Positions 35,369 through 44,602 of a stretch of DNA of 64,000 bases are shown here, piece by piece. The position numbers and the translations under genes were made by a program. This DNA is from Bradyrhizobium diazoefficiens (GTDB lineage: Bacteria > Pseudomonadota > Alphaproteobacteria > Rhizobiales > Xanthobacteraceae), in the NCBI RefSeq assembly GCF_018131185.1, contig NZ_JAFCJE010000002.1, positions 186,001 through 250,000 on the forward strand, read 5' to 3'. The notes under the pieces are model-generated. The model did no database searches, had not been told where the DNA came from, and saw only the letters and a program-made list of their open reading frames with translations. Positions within the stretch are counted from its first letter, which is position 1, and each line of letters begins with the position of its first letter.

Positions 35369-36253
35369 CTACTTCTTTTCCAGCGCCGCGGTCTGCTTGG
35401 CGAGTTGCTTGTCGAATTCTTCCGACAGGCCGGTCACATAGGTCGCAAGCTCGCCCGGTTTGACGAATGGATTCGGCGCGCCGTCCTTCATCTGCGCCCG
35501 CTTGGCCTGCATGCCATAGACCTCCGGGTGTGGCCCGAGCAGCACGTCGATCTTCATCGCCTTGGCCTTGACGTAGGTCGCCCGGTAGTCGTCGACGATG
35601 CCCGGATAGGTCGGCTGGCCGACCAGCCTGTTCAGGGCCACCGTGCCGCTGCAGAAGAACAGCACCTGGCGGTTCTGGTCGCCGTCCCCAACGGTCATCT
35701 CCCAGCTCGTGCAGCCGGGCGAATGGCCGGGCGTTGCATGTGCGGTGAGGGTAGCGTCGCCGAGCGTGACCTTGTCGCCTTCCTTCACCGTGCGGTCGAC
35801 CTTCACCGGGGGAAAGGTGAGATCCTCGTTCTTCTCTTCGCCGGGATAGTAGCCGCCTTCCAGCAGAGGCTTGTCGCGCTCGCCGGCCACGAGCTGCGCA
35901 CCGGTCTCCTTCTTGATCTCGGCAAAACCGCCGGTGTGATCGAGATGCGCGTGCGAGTTGAGGACGATCTTGATGTCGGCAACCTTGAAGCCGAGCTTGG
36001 CGATGTGGTCCTTGATCATGCCGGTTGACTGGGGCATGGCCGTATCTATCAGGATCAGGCCCTGCGATGTCTTGATGACATAGACGGCAATGCCTTCGGT
36101 TCCGACATAGTAGATGTTGCCGATGAGCTGGAACGGCTCGAAAGGCGCTGTCCACTTCTGCATGACCGACGCCAGGAAAGCCTTGAGGGTCTGTGCTTGC
36201 GCGCCCGTCGCGAACAATGCCAGTGCGCACAGCGCGGCCGTGAATGTTCTCAT
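35369..36253 (-). CDS. Subclass B3 metallo-beta-lactamase, BJP-1-like
   Basis: 294 residues with a 20-residue signal peptide (TAALCALALFATGAQA). Zinc ligands are all present: NSHAHLDHTGG (His-x-His-x-Asp-His), ATPGHSPGCTSW (His) and LLGPHPEVYG (His). Sequence such as KWTAPFEPFQLI, YYVGTEGIAVYVIKTSQGL and GQPTYPGIVDDYRA follows the Bradyrhizobium enzyme BJP-1 closely from memory. Hydrolyses beta-lactams, including carbapenems in characterised relatives, in the periplasm. It is probably an intrinsic chromosomal gene: no mobile-element context is seen. Good GGGAGGAAAACC ribosome site. Confidence 0.93.
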   Translation of the reverse strand: MRTFTAALCALALFATGAQAQTLKAFLASVMQKWTAPFEPFQLIGNIYYVGTEGIAVYVIKTSQGLILIDTAMPQSTGMIKDHIAKLGFKVADIKIVLNSHAHLDHTGGFAEIKKETGAQLVAGERDKPLLEGGYYPGEEKNEDLTFPPVKVDRTVKEGDKVTLGDATLTAHATPGHSPGCTSWEMTVGDGDQNRQVLFFCSGTVALNRLVGQPTYPGIVDDYRATYVKAKAMKIDVLLGPHPEVYGMQAKRAQMKDGAPNPFVKPGELATYVTGLSEEFDKQLAKQTAALEKK

Positions 36254-36435
36254 GGTTTTCCTCCCATAGTGTTCTTGTCGTTCTGATCGGGCGGATGTCG
36301 GGGCTCGACCGCGCGCAGGTTACGTTGCAGCCGGCGTTACGGGCAACGGCTTCGTATGAGGAAAATTTACGTGCCGCGCGGGAACAAGAGCGTGTCGACA
36401 GAAAGCCGCTTTAGGTTGATCGCGGGAGAAAGGGA

Positions 36436-37704
36436 TCAGGCGAGAGCGGCCTGGCGTTCCTGCGCTGGTTCGCGGGCGCGCTCGATTTTCGAGGGCTCCG
36501 CGAGCCGCGTGAAACTGTGCCGGCTCGCCTGCCCGGGCGCCTCGAGGATAACGCCCTCGCAGACGATCTGTCCGCCGAGCATCTTGAATTCCAGCTTGTC
36601 GTAGCGCGGCATCGTCTCGCCGGGGGCGGGTGGCAGCAGCCCGACGCTTCCCTGAATGTTCAGCGTGGCCTCGCCGGTGCCGTGCAGCCGCGGATTCCAC
36701 ATCCTGATCCCGGTTTCCGCCCAGCGCTGCCGGATCAGCGCGGTGCGATCGGCAGGTTCTGCGGCCCTTGCGCGGCCTTTCGGCGTGTTGAGGCTCTCGG
36801 CAGAGGGAGACACGAGAGCCGGCTCGATGTCGGTGGCGACGCCGGCTGTGTCGGGGGTACTCTGCGCCGCGGCCACCGCTGTGACGGGCGCAGCAACGTC
36901 CGCAGCACCCGGCTCGGTTGCCGCCATGGCGCCGGGGAAAGGATCGCTGTGGAAACGAGCCTCAGGGAATGGCTCTGCCAGCCCCTCGCTGCCGACAAGC
37001 GTGACACACGGCTCCTCTACGGTCGCCTCAACATCCACCATGACGGCAGGGGAACGATCATCGTTGACGGCGAGAGCGCGGGTGGCATCCGGGGCGCTCT
37101 CGACACCGACGGACGACGGCGATGCCTCCTCCGCGACGACGAACCCAGCGTCGGTCGGACGCGCGGGAAATGGATCGCTGCCAATGACGAGCTCGGCGTC
37201 GGCCGGTTCGCTGACGACGCCGACCGCGGCCGGGTCCGCATCGACGGCCTCGACGTTCGTCGAGATTTCAACAGCCGGGTCATCGCTGGCGACTGATTCC
37301 TCGGCTGTCGCGATTTGGATGGTCGAGACCGAAGCCCGCTCCACGATGACCGGTTCGATTTCCGATGGCGTCTCCCGCGAAGAATCGTCGCTGCCACCGG
37401 CATCGGCTGGCGCTGCCGGCGGGCTCTCCGCCATGACAGAGATGGCGACGTCATCCTCGGCGGACCGAGTCGCGCACGCGATCTCGACGTCGTCGCGCGC
37501 CGAAACTGCGCTGATATCGGTGATTCGAGCCGGAGCGGCTTTCGCGATGTTGTCGGCCGCGATGCCTTCGGCGATGACGGACGAGATGTCTGCGGTGAGC
37601 GGGTTGACGTCAATGCTGCCGCCATGCGGCACGGGCCGAAGCCGGGTGAATGCCCATTTCACCGCGGGGATGCGGCGCAGCAACGATATCAGTCTCGAAA
37701 GCAC
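36436..37704 (-). CDS. Hypothetical protein with long acidic, Ala/Val-rich region
   Basis: 422 residues if translation starts at the GTG at 37704, where the product becomes protein-like (LSRLISLLRRIPAVKWAF, a hydrophobic-basic N-terminus). The open frame continues to 37968 but that stretch is Cys/His/Arg rich and unlikely. Residues about 40-300 are acidic and repetitive, with SDPFPARP and SDPFPGAM motifs and many ADA/VEA units, presumably disordered. The C-terminal 110 residues are folded-looking (MWNPRLHGTGEATLNIQGSV, RYDKLEFKMLGGQIVCEGV) and resemble C-termini of rhizobial hypothetical proteins. Function unknown; start uncertain. Confidence 0.6.
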   Translation of the reverse strand: MLSRLISLLRRIPAVKWAFTRLRPVPHGGSIDVNPLTADISSVIAEGIAADNIAKAAPARITDISAVSARDDVEIACATRSAEDDVAISVMAESPPAAPADAGGSDDSSRETPSEIEPVIVERASVSTIQIATAEESVASDDPAVEISTNVEAVDADPAAVGVVSEPADAELVIGSDPFPARPTDAGFVVAEEASPSSVGVESAPDATRALAVNDDRSPAVMVDVEATVEEPCVTLVGSEGLAEPFPEARFHSDPFPGAMAATEPGAADVAAPVTAVAAAQSTPDTAGVATDIEPALVSPSAESLNTPKGRARAAEPADRTALIRQRWAETGIRMWNPRLHGTGEATLNIQGSVGLLPPAPGETMPRYDKLEFKMLGGQIVCEGVILEAPGQASRHSFTRLAEPSKIERAREPAQERQAALA

Positions 37705-38037
37705 TAGGAGTTGTCCAAGAGGTACTCGGCGTGAGGCAATCGCTGATTCGTCAGCAATATGAAAAACTGCCCCGGTCGTCACATCTCTGTCAATGTAGGT
37801 GAGATCAATTGCAGAACATCCGCACATGTGCGTGTGACCGCGACACAGTGCGGCCGTGCCGTGATGGATACGCTGGCTCGGGTTCAGGATCCTGGAAGAT
37901 ACCTTGCAACTGCAAGCGCGCTCGTGCGCGTGCTCCACTCTACTAACGCGATCCGAGACTCGCAGCACCGCATGCGGCGCCTGATTCGCGAGCCTCGGAG
38001 AGAACGCGTGCAGCGAGCTCCTGGCCGAGCTGCAGAC
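37705..38037. other. Intergenic region, no gene seen
   Basis: 333 bp with lower GC than its surroundings. It should hold the promoter of the leftward hypothetical gene. I see no hairpin, repeat or RNA gene that I can support. Confidence 0.3.
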
Positions 38038-38322
38038 TTATCGCCCGCCCGAGCCGGAGCCGGCGCTGCCGCCGCCGGCCGGGCTGCCCATGTTGTTGGT
38101 GTTGGTGCCGCCGGCCGATGGTTGCTGCGCCCCCTTGCCGTCGCTGGCCTCGTTCTGCATGTTCGACGAACGTCCGGTCGTCATGCCCTTGGTGGCGGGA
38201 CCTCGCGATGAGGGACCGACATCGCTTTGGCCTGAGGCGCTCGGCGCGGGTTGTGTCTGAGCGACGGCGCCACCGGTTGCAAGCGCCATGATGCATGTGG
38301 ATGCCAAGATGATCTTCTTCAT
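38038..38322 (-). CDS. Small secreted Gly/Ser/Gln-rich protein
   Basis: 94 residues: a signal peptide (KKIILASTCIMALATGGAVA) and then a low-complexity tail rich in Gly, Ser, Gln and Asn ending GGGSAGSGSGGR. Ribosome site AAGGAGAATCC precedes the ATG at 38322. One of several small exported low-complexity proteins in this window (see 44.6 and 59.6 kb). Function unknown. Confidence 0.75.
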   Translation of the reverse strand: MKKIILASTCIMALATGGAVAQTQPAPSASGQSDVGPSSRGPATKGMTTGRSSNMQNEASDGKGAQQPSAGGTNTNNMGSPAGGGSAGSGSGGR

Positions 38323-38484
38323 TGGATTCTCCTTGACTTACATTCCCAGACAATCCGCCTGCGCCAACGACGTTCCTGCCGCTTTGTAGTCACCCGTTCA
38401 ACTCTATGCGGTCTGACGTCGGGGGTTCCCGATTTCATCGACAGGGGCTATTCAGGATCGTCATTGTTGGTTGAGGAACGACGC

Positions 38485-39294
38485 ATGAGGAAGATTGTCA
38501 CCCTGGGAGCGGTTCTGCTCTGGTCCACCATCGCCTTCGCGCAGGATCGCACCATCACGGTCGCCTCGACCACGTCGACGGAGCAATCAGGCCTGTTCGG
38601 CCATCTGCTGCCGCTGTTCACGAAGGCCGAGGGCATTGGCGTGAAGGTCGTCGCCGTCGGCACCGGCCAGGCGCTGGATATCGGGCGGCGCGGCGATGCC
38701 GACGTGGTGTTCGTCCATGACAGGTCCGCCGAAGACAAGTTCATGTCGGAAGGGCAGGGCGTGAAGCGCTTCGACGTCATGTACAACGACTTCGTCATCG
38801 TCGGCCCGAAGAGTGATCCCGCAAAGATCGCCGGCGGCAAGGACGTTGCGGACGCGCTGCGCAAGATCGCGGCGGCGGGGGCGCTGTTCATCTCGCGCGG
38901 CGACAAGTCCGGCACGCATGCCGCCGAGCTCCGGCTTTGGAAGGAAGCGGGCGTCGACCTCGGCGCGGCAAAGAACGATTGGTATCGGGAGATCGGCCAG
39001 GGCATGGGTCCGGCGCTGAACATGGCCTCGTCGTCGAACGCCTATCTTCTGTCGGACCGCGGCACCTGGCTGTCGTTCAAGAACCGCGGCGAACTCGCCG
39101 TCCTGACCGAAGGGGACAAGCGGCTGTTCAACCAGTACGGCGTCATGCTGGTGAATCCCGCCACGCATCCGACCGTGAAGGTGAAGGATGGACAGGCCTT
39201 CATCGACTGGCTCGTCTCGTCGAAGGGGCAGGAGGCGATCGCCGGGTACAAGGTCGGCGGCGAGCAGCTATTTTTCCCCAACGCGTCCCACTAG
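38485..39294 (+). CDS. tupA: Tungstate/molybdate-type ABC substrate-binding protein (TupA-like)
   Basis: 269 residues from the ATG at 38485 (TGAGGAACG upstream), with a signal peptide ending AFA-QDR. The oxyanion-binding N-terminus ITVASTTSTEQSGLFGHLLP matches the TTTS-type loop of TupA. Later come DVMYNDFVIVGPKSDPA, FISRGDKSGTHAAELRLW and SSSNAYLLSDRGTW, also TupA features. It binds tungstate (or molybdate) in the periplasm. The partner permease is encoded convergently, the two genes overlapping by 27 bp at their 3' ends, and no ATPase gene is beside them. Confidence 0.85.
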   Translation: MRKIVTLGAVLLWSTIAFAQDRTITVASTTSTEQSGLFGHLLPLFTKAEGIGVKVVAVGTGQALDIGRRGDADVVFVHDRSAEDKFMSEGQGVKRFDVMYNDFVIVGPKSDPAKIAGGKDVADALRKIAAAGALFISRGDKSGTHAAELRLWKEAGVDLGAAKNDWYREIGQGMGPALNMASSSNAYLLSDRGTWLSFKNRGELAVLTEGDKRLFNQYGVMLVNPATHPTVKVKDGQAFIDWLVSSKGQEAIAGYKVGGEQLFFPNASH

Positions 39295-39966
39295 CAGGAA
39301 GGCGATGGTCGACACCGCCACGCTGAGCGCGAGCAGGATCAGCCCGAGCCCGAGCGCCAGCGGCAGATCGCCCTTGCTGGTCTCCAGCGCGATCGCGGTC
39401 GTCATCGTGCGCGTGAAGCCGCGGACGTTGCCGCCGACGATGATGATGGCGCCGACTTCGGCGATGGCGCGCCCGAACGCCGCGAGAAACGCCGTCAGCA
39501 GCGAGGTCCGGCCGAGCGCGAACAAAAGCGCCATGCTGCGAAAGGCCGAGAGGCCGTCGATCCGGGCCAGATCGCCATACTCGGCCCACAGCAGGCTCGC
39601 GGGCCGGTGCACCAGCGCCACCACGATCGGCGTCGCCAGCAGGGTCTGCGCGATCACCATCGCGGCCGGCGTGAACAACAGTCCGGCCATCCCGAACGGG
39701 CCGGACCGCGACAGCAGGAGATAGAGCGCGAGCCCCACTACGACCGGCGGAAGGCCGAGCAGCGCATTGGTGAGGATGATGACAACCTGACGTCCCCGGA
39801 AACGGGTGATCGCAAGCAGGGCTCCGAACGGTGCGCCGATCAGGAGCGCGGCGATGCTGGCGGTCAGGCTGACCCGCACCGACAATGCGACGATGCCGAG
39901 CAGCTCGGCGTCGGCCTCGGCGATCAGAGAGAGGGCGGAGCCGATGGAGCGTGCAAAGTCGTTCAT
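39268..39966 (-). CDS. tupB: Tungstate/molybdate-type ABC permease (TupB-like)
   Basis: 232-residue inner-membrane permease with about five or six helices. The EAA-like cytoplasmic loop lies around RIDGLSAFRSMALLFALGRTSLL, followed by AFGRAIAEVGAIIIVGGNVRGFTRTMTTAIALETSKGD, which is typical of TupB. It is encoded opposite to tupA and overlaps its 3' end, so expression of the two must come from separate promoters. The ATPase (TupC) must lie elsewhere or be shared. The call depends on the tupA neighbour. Confidence 0.82.
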   Translation of the reverse strand: MNDFARSIGSALSLIAEADAELLGIVALSVRVSLTASIAALLIGAPFGALLAITRFRGRQVVIILTNALLGLPPVVVGLALYLLLSRSGPFGMAGLLFTPAAMVIAQTLLATPIVVALVHRPASLLWAEYGDLARIDGLSAFRSMALLFALGRTSLLTAFLAAFGRAIAEVGAIIIVGGNVRGFTRTMTTAIALETSKGDLPLALGLGLILLALSVAVSTIAFLLVGRVGEK

Positions 39967-40281
39967 CCGGCCTCAGGCAACTTCCTTCCGCGAGCCTCGC
40001 GCGATGTACGTTCTCGACGTTGCGGCTGCCAAAATCAAGACCCGGGGTGGCGGGCGGAAATCAGGACTGGACGGCGGAGGGCGCCGAGGTCTCAAAACCG
40101 GCCTCTGGAGCGTCTGAGGGCGTCGTTTGGAGCCCGTCTGGCGGCTTTATTCCAGCGATGGATGCTTTAAGGAAGGGGCAGGATCAGGTCGCAGCAGCCC
40201 GCTGGCGGTGCTAGACCCTGGTGCAGGAACAACAGGCCGTGTCGTGCCGGCGCGGGCCGCAAGGATGAAGGATAAGAGGCA
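39967..40281. other. Intergenic region between divergent tupB and hydroxyacyl-CoA dehydrogenase genes
   Basis: 315 bp. Presumably holds both promoters; no clear ORF, tRNA or terminator. I looked for a Moco/Tuco-type riboswitch in front of tupB and could not make a convincing fold by eye. Confidence 0.3.
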
Positions 40282-41133
<852 letters not shown>

Positions 41134-41142
41134 CCAGGGCGT

Positions 41143-41171
41143 CGGCGGCGGGCCTTTGGCGTCCGCCGCCG
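41143..41171 (+). terminator. GC-rich hairpin after the hydroxyacyl-CoA dehydrogenase gene
   Basis: CGGCGGCGG at 41143-41151 pairs with CCGCCGCCG at 41163-41171 (9 bp, 11-nt loop), 10 bp after the stop codon. The following T-tract is poor, so this is a probable but not certain terminator. Confidence 0.5.
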
Positions 41172-41270
41172 GATTCCGCACTTTGCGCTGCGACAAAGAT
41201 GCCGCGCGCGATTGGCCCGACAATGTCGAATGGGCGGCCCGCGGAAACAACGGAACGGATAACGAAGGAC

Positions 41271-41735
41271 ATGTCGGATCGACTGAAGGCCGAGCGCGAG
41301 GCGGCGGCCGCACGGCGGAACGTGCTGACCCAGGATGCGATCGAGCGAACCGGGATCACCGAGGAAATGATCGGGGAACTCGTCACTCGCTTCTACGGGC
41401 GCGTGCGCGAAGATGCACGGCTGGGGCCGGTGTTTGGGGTCGTACAGGATTGGGACGAGCATCTGGCCAAGCTCAGGGACTTCTGGTCCTCGGTCGTGCT
41501 GATGAGCGGCCGTTATCACGGCTCGCCGATGCGGGCACATCTGCCGCTGAGCCTGGTGGGCGATCATTTCGACCGCTGGCTCGATCTGTTCGAGCAGACC
41601 GCGCGCGAGGTCTGTCCGCCGCCGGCGGCTGCGCTGTTCATCGACAAGGCGCGTCGCATCGCCGACAGTTTTGAAATGGCATCGGCAACCGTCGCCGGTT
41701 CTATCGCCGCGCCGCGTCACGTGTTCAGGTCCTGA
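41271..41735 (+). CDS. Group III truncated haemoglobin
   Basis: 154 residues from the ATG at 41271 (GAAGGAC upstream). It matches the short 2-on-2 globin fold: ITEEMIGELVTRFYGRVREDARLGPVF with the helix B Tyr/Phe region. Next come WDEHLAKLRDFWSSVVLMSGRYHGSPMRAHLPL, with the proximal His in RAHLPL, and a conserved Trp (FDRWLDLFEQTA). Group III members bind O2 or NO and are common in Rhizobiales as NO-protection proteins. Stand-alone gene; regulation not visible. Confidence 0.88.
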   Translation: MSDRLKAEREAAAARRNVLTQDAIERTGITEEMIGELVTRFYGRVREDARLGPVFGVVQDWDEHLAKLRDFWSSVVLMSGRYHGSPMRAHLPLSLVGDHFDRWLDLFEQTAREVCPPPAAALFIDKARRIADSFEMASATVAGSIAAPRHVFRS

Positions 41736-41986
41736 CGCGACGGGCGGCCCGGCCAACTATGCGGGTAATTTGCGCAGCGCGGCGAAGAGCGCGCTGCACC
41801 AATTCCGGCGCCATCGGTCTGATCTGCAAAATTATCATGCCGGTCCCGCGACGTGACGTTGAAACTGTGAAAACACGTTTGAATGCGTTCATCGTTGTTC
41901 AATCAAAGCGAGCAAAGCCATATTGATGCGCTGCGGCGCCAACTCCTCGCCTTTTTTTCGGCAGAGTTCCAGCGCCTGCTTGTGGC

Positions 41987-42640
41987 ATGTCTCGCTCATC
42001 ACTCACGACCCATTCCTCATCATCCGAGAGCATCACGGAACCCGAAGCCGGCGCTTGCCTCGAGCAGACGCGGCGAACGGTCCTGCTCGGTGCAATCGCC
42101 ACCACCGCCTGCCTAGGTTGTTCCGCGCATGCGCGCGCGAATGAAGAGCCGCTTGGCTCCGACGAACGGCCCCAGAAAGGCGATGTGCTCGTCTTCTCTG
42201 AAGGCGACAAGGAGGGAAAGCTCATCACCGCGGCCGACCTGCCTGCTGGCGGACCGCCGGTGCATGCCTGGCCGAAGGATCCCAAGACACAGGTGGTGCG
42301 CAGCGCCTCCCGGCTCAACGAGATCCTGATCATCAGGCTCGATCCCGCCGAACTCGACGAGAAGACCCGCGCGCGCGCCGTCGACGGCATCATCGCTTAT
42401 TCGGCGATCTGCGCTCATGCCGGCTGTCCTGTCACCGCTTGGGTGAAGAGCGATGTCGGCGACAAGGAGGTGTTCAAGTGCATGTGCCACAACTCCGAAT
42501 TCGACCCTCGCGCCGGCGCGCAGGTCGTGTTCGGTCCGGCGCCGCGACGGCTCGCAGCGCTGCCGCTGGCGCTCGCTGACGGTTCGCTCAGCGTCGCCGG
42601 CAACTTCATCGGAAAGGTAGGTGGCGCGCAACCAGGATGA
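41987..42640 (+). CDS. Tat-exported Rieske 2Fe-2S protein
   Basis: 217 residues. Twin-Arg signal TRRTVLLGAIATTACLG near residue 28 indicates folded export to the periplasm, possibly membrane anchored. The Rieske ligands are CAHAGC (Cys142, His144; Cys147 for the disulfide) and CMCH (Cys165, His168; Cys167 for the disulfide), the bc1-type arrangement. It is followed by a Pro loop FGPAPRRL. It transfers one electron at fairly high potential. It lies 130 bp upstream of a quinoprotein dehydrogenase on the same strand, so it may pass electrons from or sense the state of that enzyme. Weak ribosome site at this start. Confidence 0.85.
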   Translation: MSRSSLTTHSSSSESITEPEAGACLEQTRRTVLLGAIATTACLGCSAHARANEEPLGSDERPQKGDVLVFSEGDKEGKLITAADLPAGGPPVHAWPKDPKTQVVRSASRLNEILIIRLDPAELDEKTRARAVDGIIAYSAICAHAGCPVTAWVKSDVGDKEVFKCMCHNSEFDPRAGAQVVFGPAPRRLAALPLALADGSLSVAGNFIGKVGGAQPG

Positions 42641-42709
42641 CGGGCGGTGCGGGCCGTGCCCGCGTCAGGAAAGGCCGCATCCGCCGATGGGCGGACGACG
42701 GGACGAGCG

Positions 42710-42745
42710 ACAAGAATTCAAAACAAGAATTCACGACAAGAATTC
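42710..42745 (+). repeat. Three tandem 13-bp direct repeats upstream of the quinoprotein gene
   Basis: ACAAGAATTC occurs at 42710-42719, 42723-42732 and 42736-42745, an exact 13-bp period with 3-bp spacers (AAA, ACG). The array ends 25 bp before the ATG at 42771. It could be a regulator-binding iteron or an mRNA leader element, or simply recent replication slippage. Confidence 0.75.
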
Positions 42746-42770
42746 GAACGGATGAAAAAGGGGAACGTCC

Positions 42771-44495
42771 ATGACCAGGAAGCAATGGTTACTGTCCGGC
42801 TTCGTCGCCTTTACGTGTCTTGCCTCGACTGCCGCCGTGTGCGGCCCGATCGAAAATTATTCTCCGGTCACGGCGCAGCGCCTGGAAAATCCGGAGCCAA
42901 ACAACTGGATGCTCTATCGGCGTACCTATGACGGGCAGGGCTACAGCCCGCTCGACCAGATCAACACCTCGAACGTGAAGAACCTCACGCCGGTCTGGAC
43001 TTTTTCCACCGGTGTGGTCGAAGGCCATCAGGCGCCACCGATCGTCAACAATGGCGCGATGTTCGTGACGACTCCGATGGGACAGGTGATCGCGCTGAAC
43101 GCGAAGACCGGCGACGAATACTGGCGCTACAAGCGGCAGCTCCCTGACGATCTGTTCCAGCTGCATCCGACCAATCGGGGCGTCGGCCTGTGGGAGGACA
43201 AGCTTTACCTCGCCACCACGGACGACCACGTGGTCGCGCTCGATGCCAAGACCGGCAAAGTGGTGTGGGACACCAAGGTGCAGGACTACAGGAAGGGTCA
43301 GTACTTGACCCTGATGCCGTTGATCGTCGATGGCAAGGTCATCGTCGGTGGCTCCGGCGGTGAGTTCGGCGTACGCGGCTATATCGTGGCTTATGATGCA
43401 AAGAGCGGCAAGGAGCTTTGGCGGACCTACACCATCCCCGGCGAAGGCGAGCCCGGTCACGATACCTGGCAGGGCGACGACTGGAAGAACGGCGGCGGGT
43501 CGGCCTGGATGACCGGCAATTACGACAAGGAGACCAAGACGATCTATTGGGGCATCGGCAACGCGGCGCCGTGGCCCGGCGAAACCCATCCCGGCGACAA
43601 TCTCTATACTGCATCGGTGCTCGCGCTCGATCCCGACAGCGGCAAGATCAAGACCTATTTCCAATACCACCAGAACGATTCCTGGGATTGGGACGAGGTC
43701 GATGCGCCGATGCTGATTGATCTGCAACGCAACGGTCGCAACATCAAGAGCCTGGTCCATCCGGGACGCGACGCGATCTTCTGGGTGCTCGAGCGGACGC
43801 CGACCAAGATCAACTATGTCGCCGGCTGGCCGTTCGTCTACACCGACGTCTGGAAGGGCATCGACGAGAGCGGCAAGCCGATCGTCGATCCCGCGCACAA
43901 GCCGGTGATCGGCAAGCGCGTCGAGTTCTGTCCGTCGCTGTGGGGCGGCAAGGACTGGCCGTCGGCCGCCTACAGCCAGAGGACCGGCCTCGTCTACGTG
44001 CCGGCCAATGAGAACTTTTGCGGCGGGTTCACCGGCGAGAAGCTTCCGCTCAAGCCGGGCGAACTCTGGCTTGGCACCAAGCCGGAAGACATCGGCCTGA
44101 CGACGAGGCCGGGCGCGGATCATTTCGGCGAGCTCCAGGCCTGGGACCCCGTCACGGGCAAGAAGGTCTGGCAGCACAACTTCCCCAAGTCGCAGCTGTT
44201 CGGATCGGTCACGGCGACGGCGGGCGATCTCGTCTTCGTCGGCGGCACCAACGACCGCTACTTCCGAGCCTTCCACGCCAAGACCGGCGAGCTTCTGTGG
44301 GAACAGAAGACCAACTCCGGCATCGTTGGCATGCCGGTGTCCTATGAGATCGACGGCACGCAGTACATCGCGATCCAGTCGGGTTGGGGCGTGGACGCAC
44401 AGCGCATCCAGGATGCACTCGTGACCAACAATATCGGTATCGAGGCCAACGTGCCGCAGGGCGGCGTCGTCTGGGTATTCGCGCTGAAGAAATAG
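42771..44495 (+). CDS. PQQ-dependent alcohol dehydrogenase, lanthanide-type active site
   Basis: 574-residue periplasmic eight-bladed quinoprotein; signal peptide of about 24 residues. Tryptophan-docking blades such as GQVIALNAKTGDEYWRY and [15 protein letters not shown] are clear. Metal ligands are Glu198 (GGEFGVRG), Asn264 (GIGNAAPW) and the catalytic Asp306 in SWDWDEV. Asp308, two residues on, is the extra ligand that marks lanthanide enzymes such as XoxF, ExaF and PedH. Unusually, the adjacent Cys pair that forms the vicinal disulfide over PQQ in most relatives is replaced by HPTNRG (near 132). It oxidises an alcohol, substrate unknown. Its start follows AAGGGGAACGTCC. Confidence 0.92.
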   Translation: MTRKQWLLSGFVAFTCLASTAAVCGPIENYSPVTAQRLENPEPNNWMLYRRTYDGQGYSPLDQINTSNVKNLTPVWTFSTGVVEGHQAPPIVNNGAMFVTTPMGQVIALNAKTGDEYWRYKRQLPDDLFQLHPTNRGVGLWEDKLYLATTDDHVVALDAKTGKVVWDTKVQDYRKGQYLTLMPLIVDGKVIVGGSGGEFGVRGYIVAYDAKSGKELWRTYTIPGEGEPGHDTWQGDDWKNGGGSAWMTGNYDKETKTIYWGIGNAAPWPGETHPGDNLYTASVLALDPDSGKIKTYFQYHQNDSWDWDEVDAPMLIDLQRNGRNIKSLVHPGRDAIFWVLERTPTKINYVAGWPFVYTDVWKGIDESGKPIVDPAHKPVIGKRVEFCPSLWGGKDWPSAAYSQRTGLVYVPANENFCGGFTGEKLPLKPGELWLGTKPEDIGLTTRPGADHFGELQAWDPVTGKKVWQHNFPKSQLFGSVTATAGDLVFVGGTNDRYFRAFHAKTGELLWEQKTNSGIVGMPVSYEIDGTQYIAIQSGWGVDAQRIQDALVTNNIGIEANVPQGGVVWVFALKK

Positions 44496-44539
44496 CTCCG
44501 CGGGCGGATCGAAAGAGGCGGAGCAGCAGGGGGGTGGCG

Positions 44540-44569
44540 AATGCGGCGGACGGTAACGTCCGCCGCATT
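44540..44569. terminator. Strong bidirectional terminator hairpin
   Basis: AATGCGGCGGACG (44540-44552) and CGTCCGCCGCATT (44557-44569) form a perfect 13-bp stem with a GTAA tetraloop. It lies between the converging stops of the quinoprotein gene and the small secreted gene. The T-tract is short (ATTTCT). Confidence 0.8.
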
Positions 44570-44602
44570 TCTGCATGTGCCCTTGCCGTGCAGGCGCCAA
44601 GC

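Noticed and set aside
39967..40281. Possible Moco/Tuco riboswitch in front of the tungstate-type permease
   Set aside because: By eye no consistent multi-helix fold or conserved core could be found; needs a covariance model search.
42789..44600. Long open frame (about 600 codons) antisense to the quinoprotein gene
   Set aside because: A mirror of the high-GC coding strand; composition His/Arg/Asp rich, no family features, no ribosome site.
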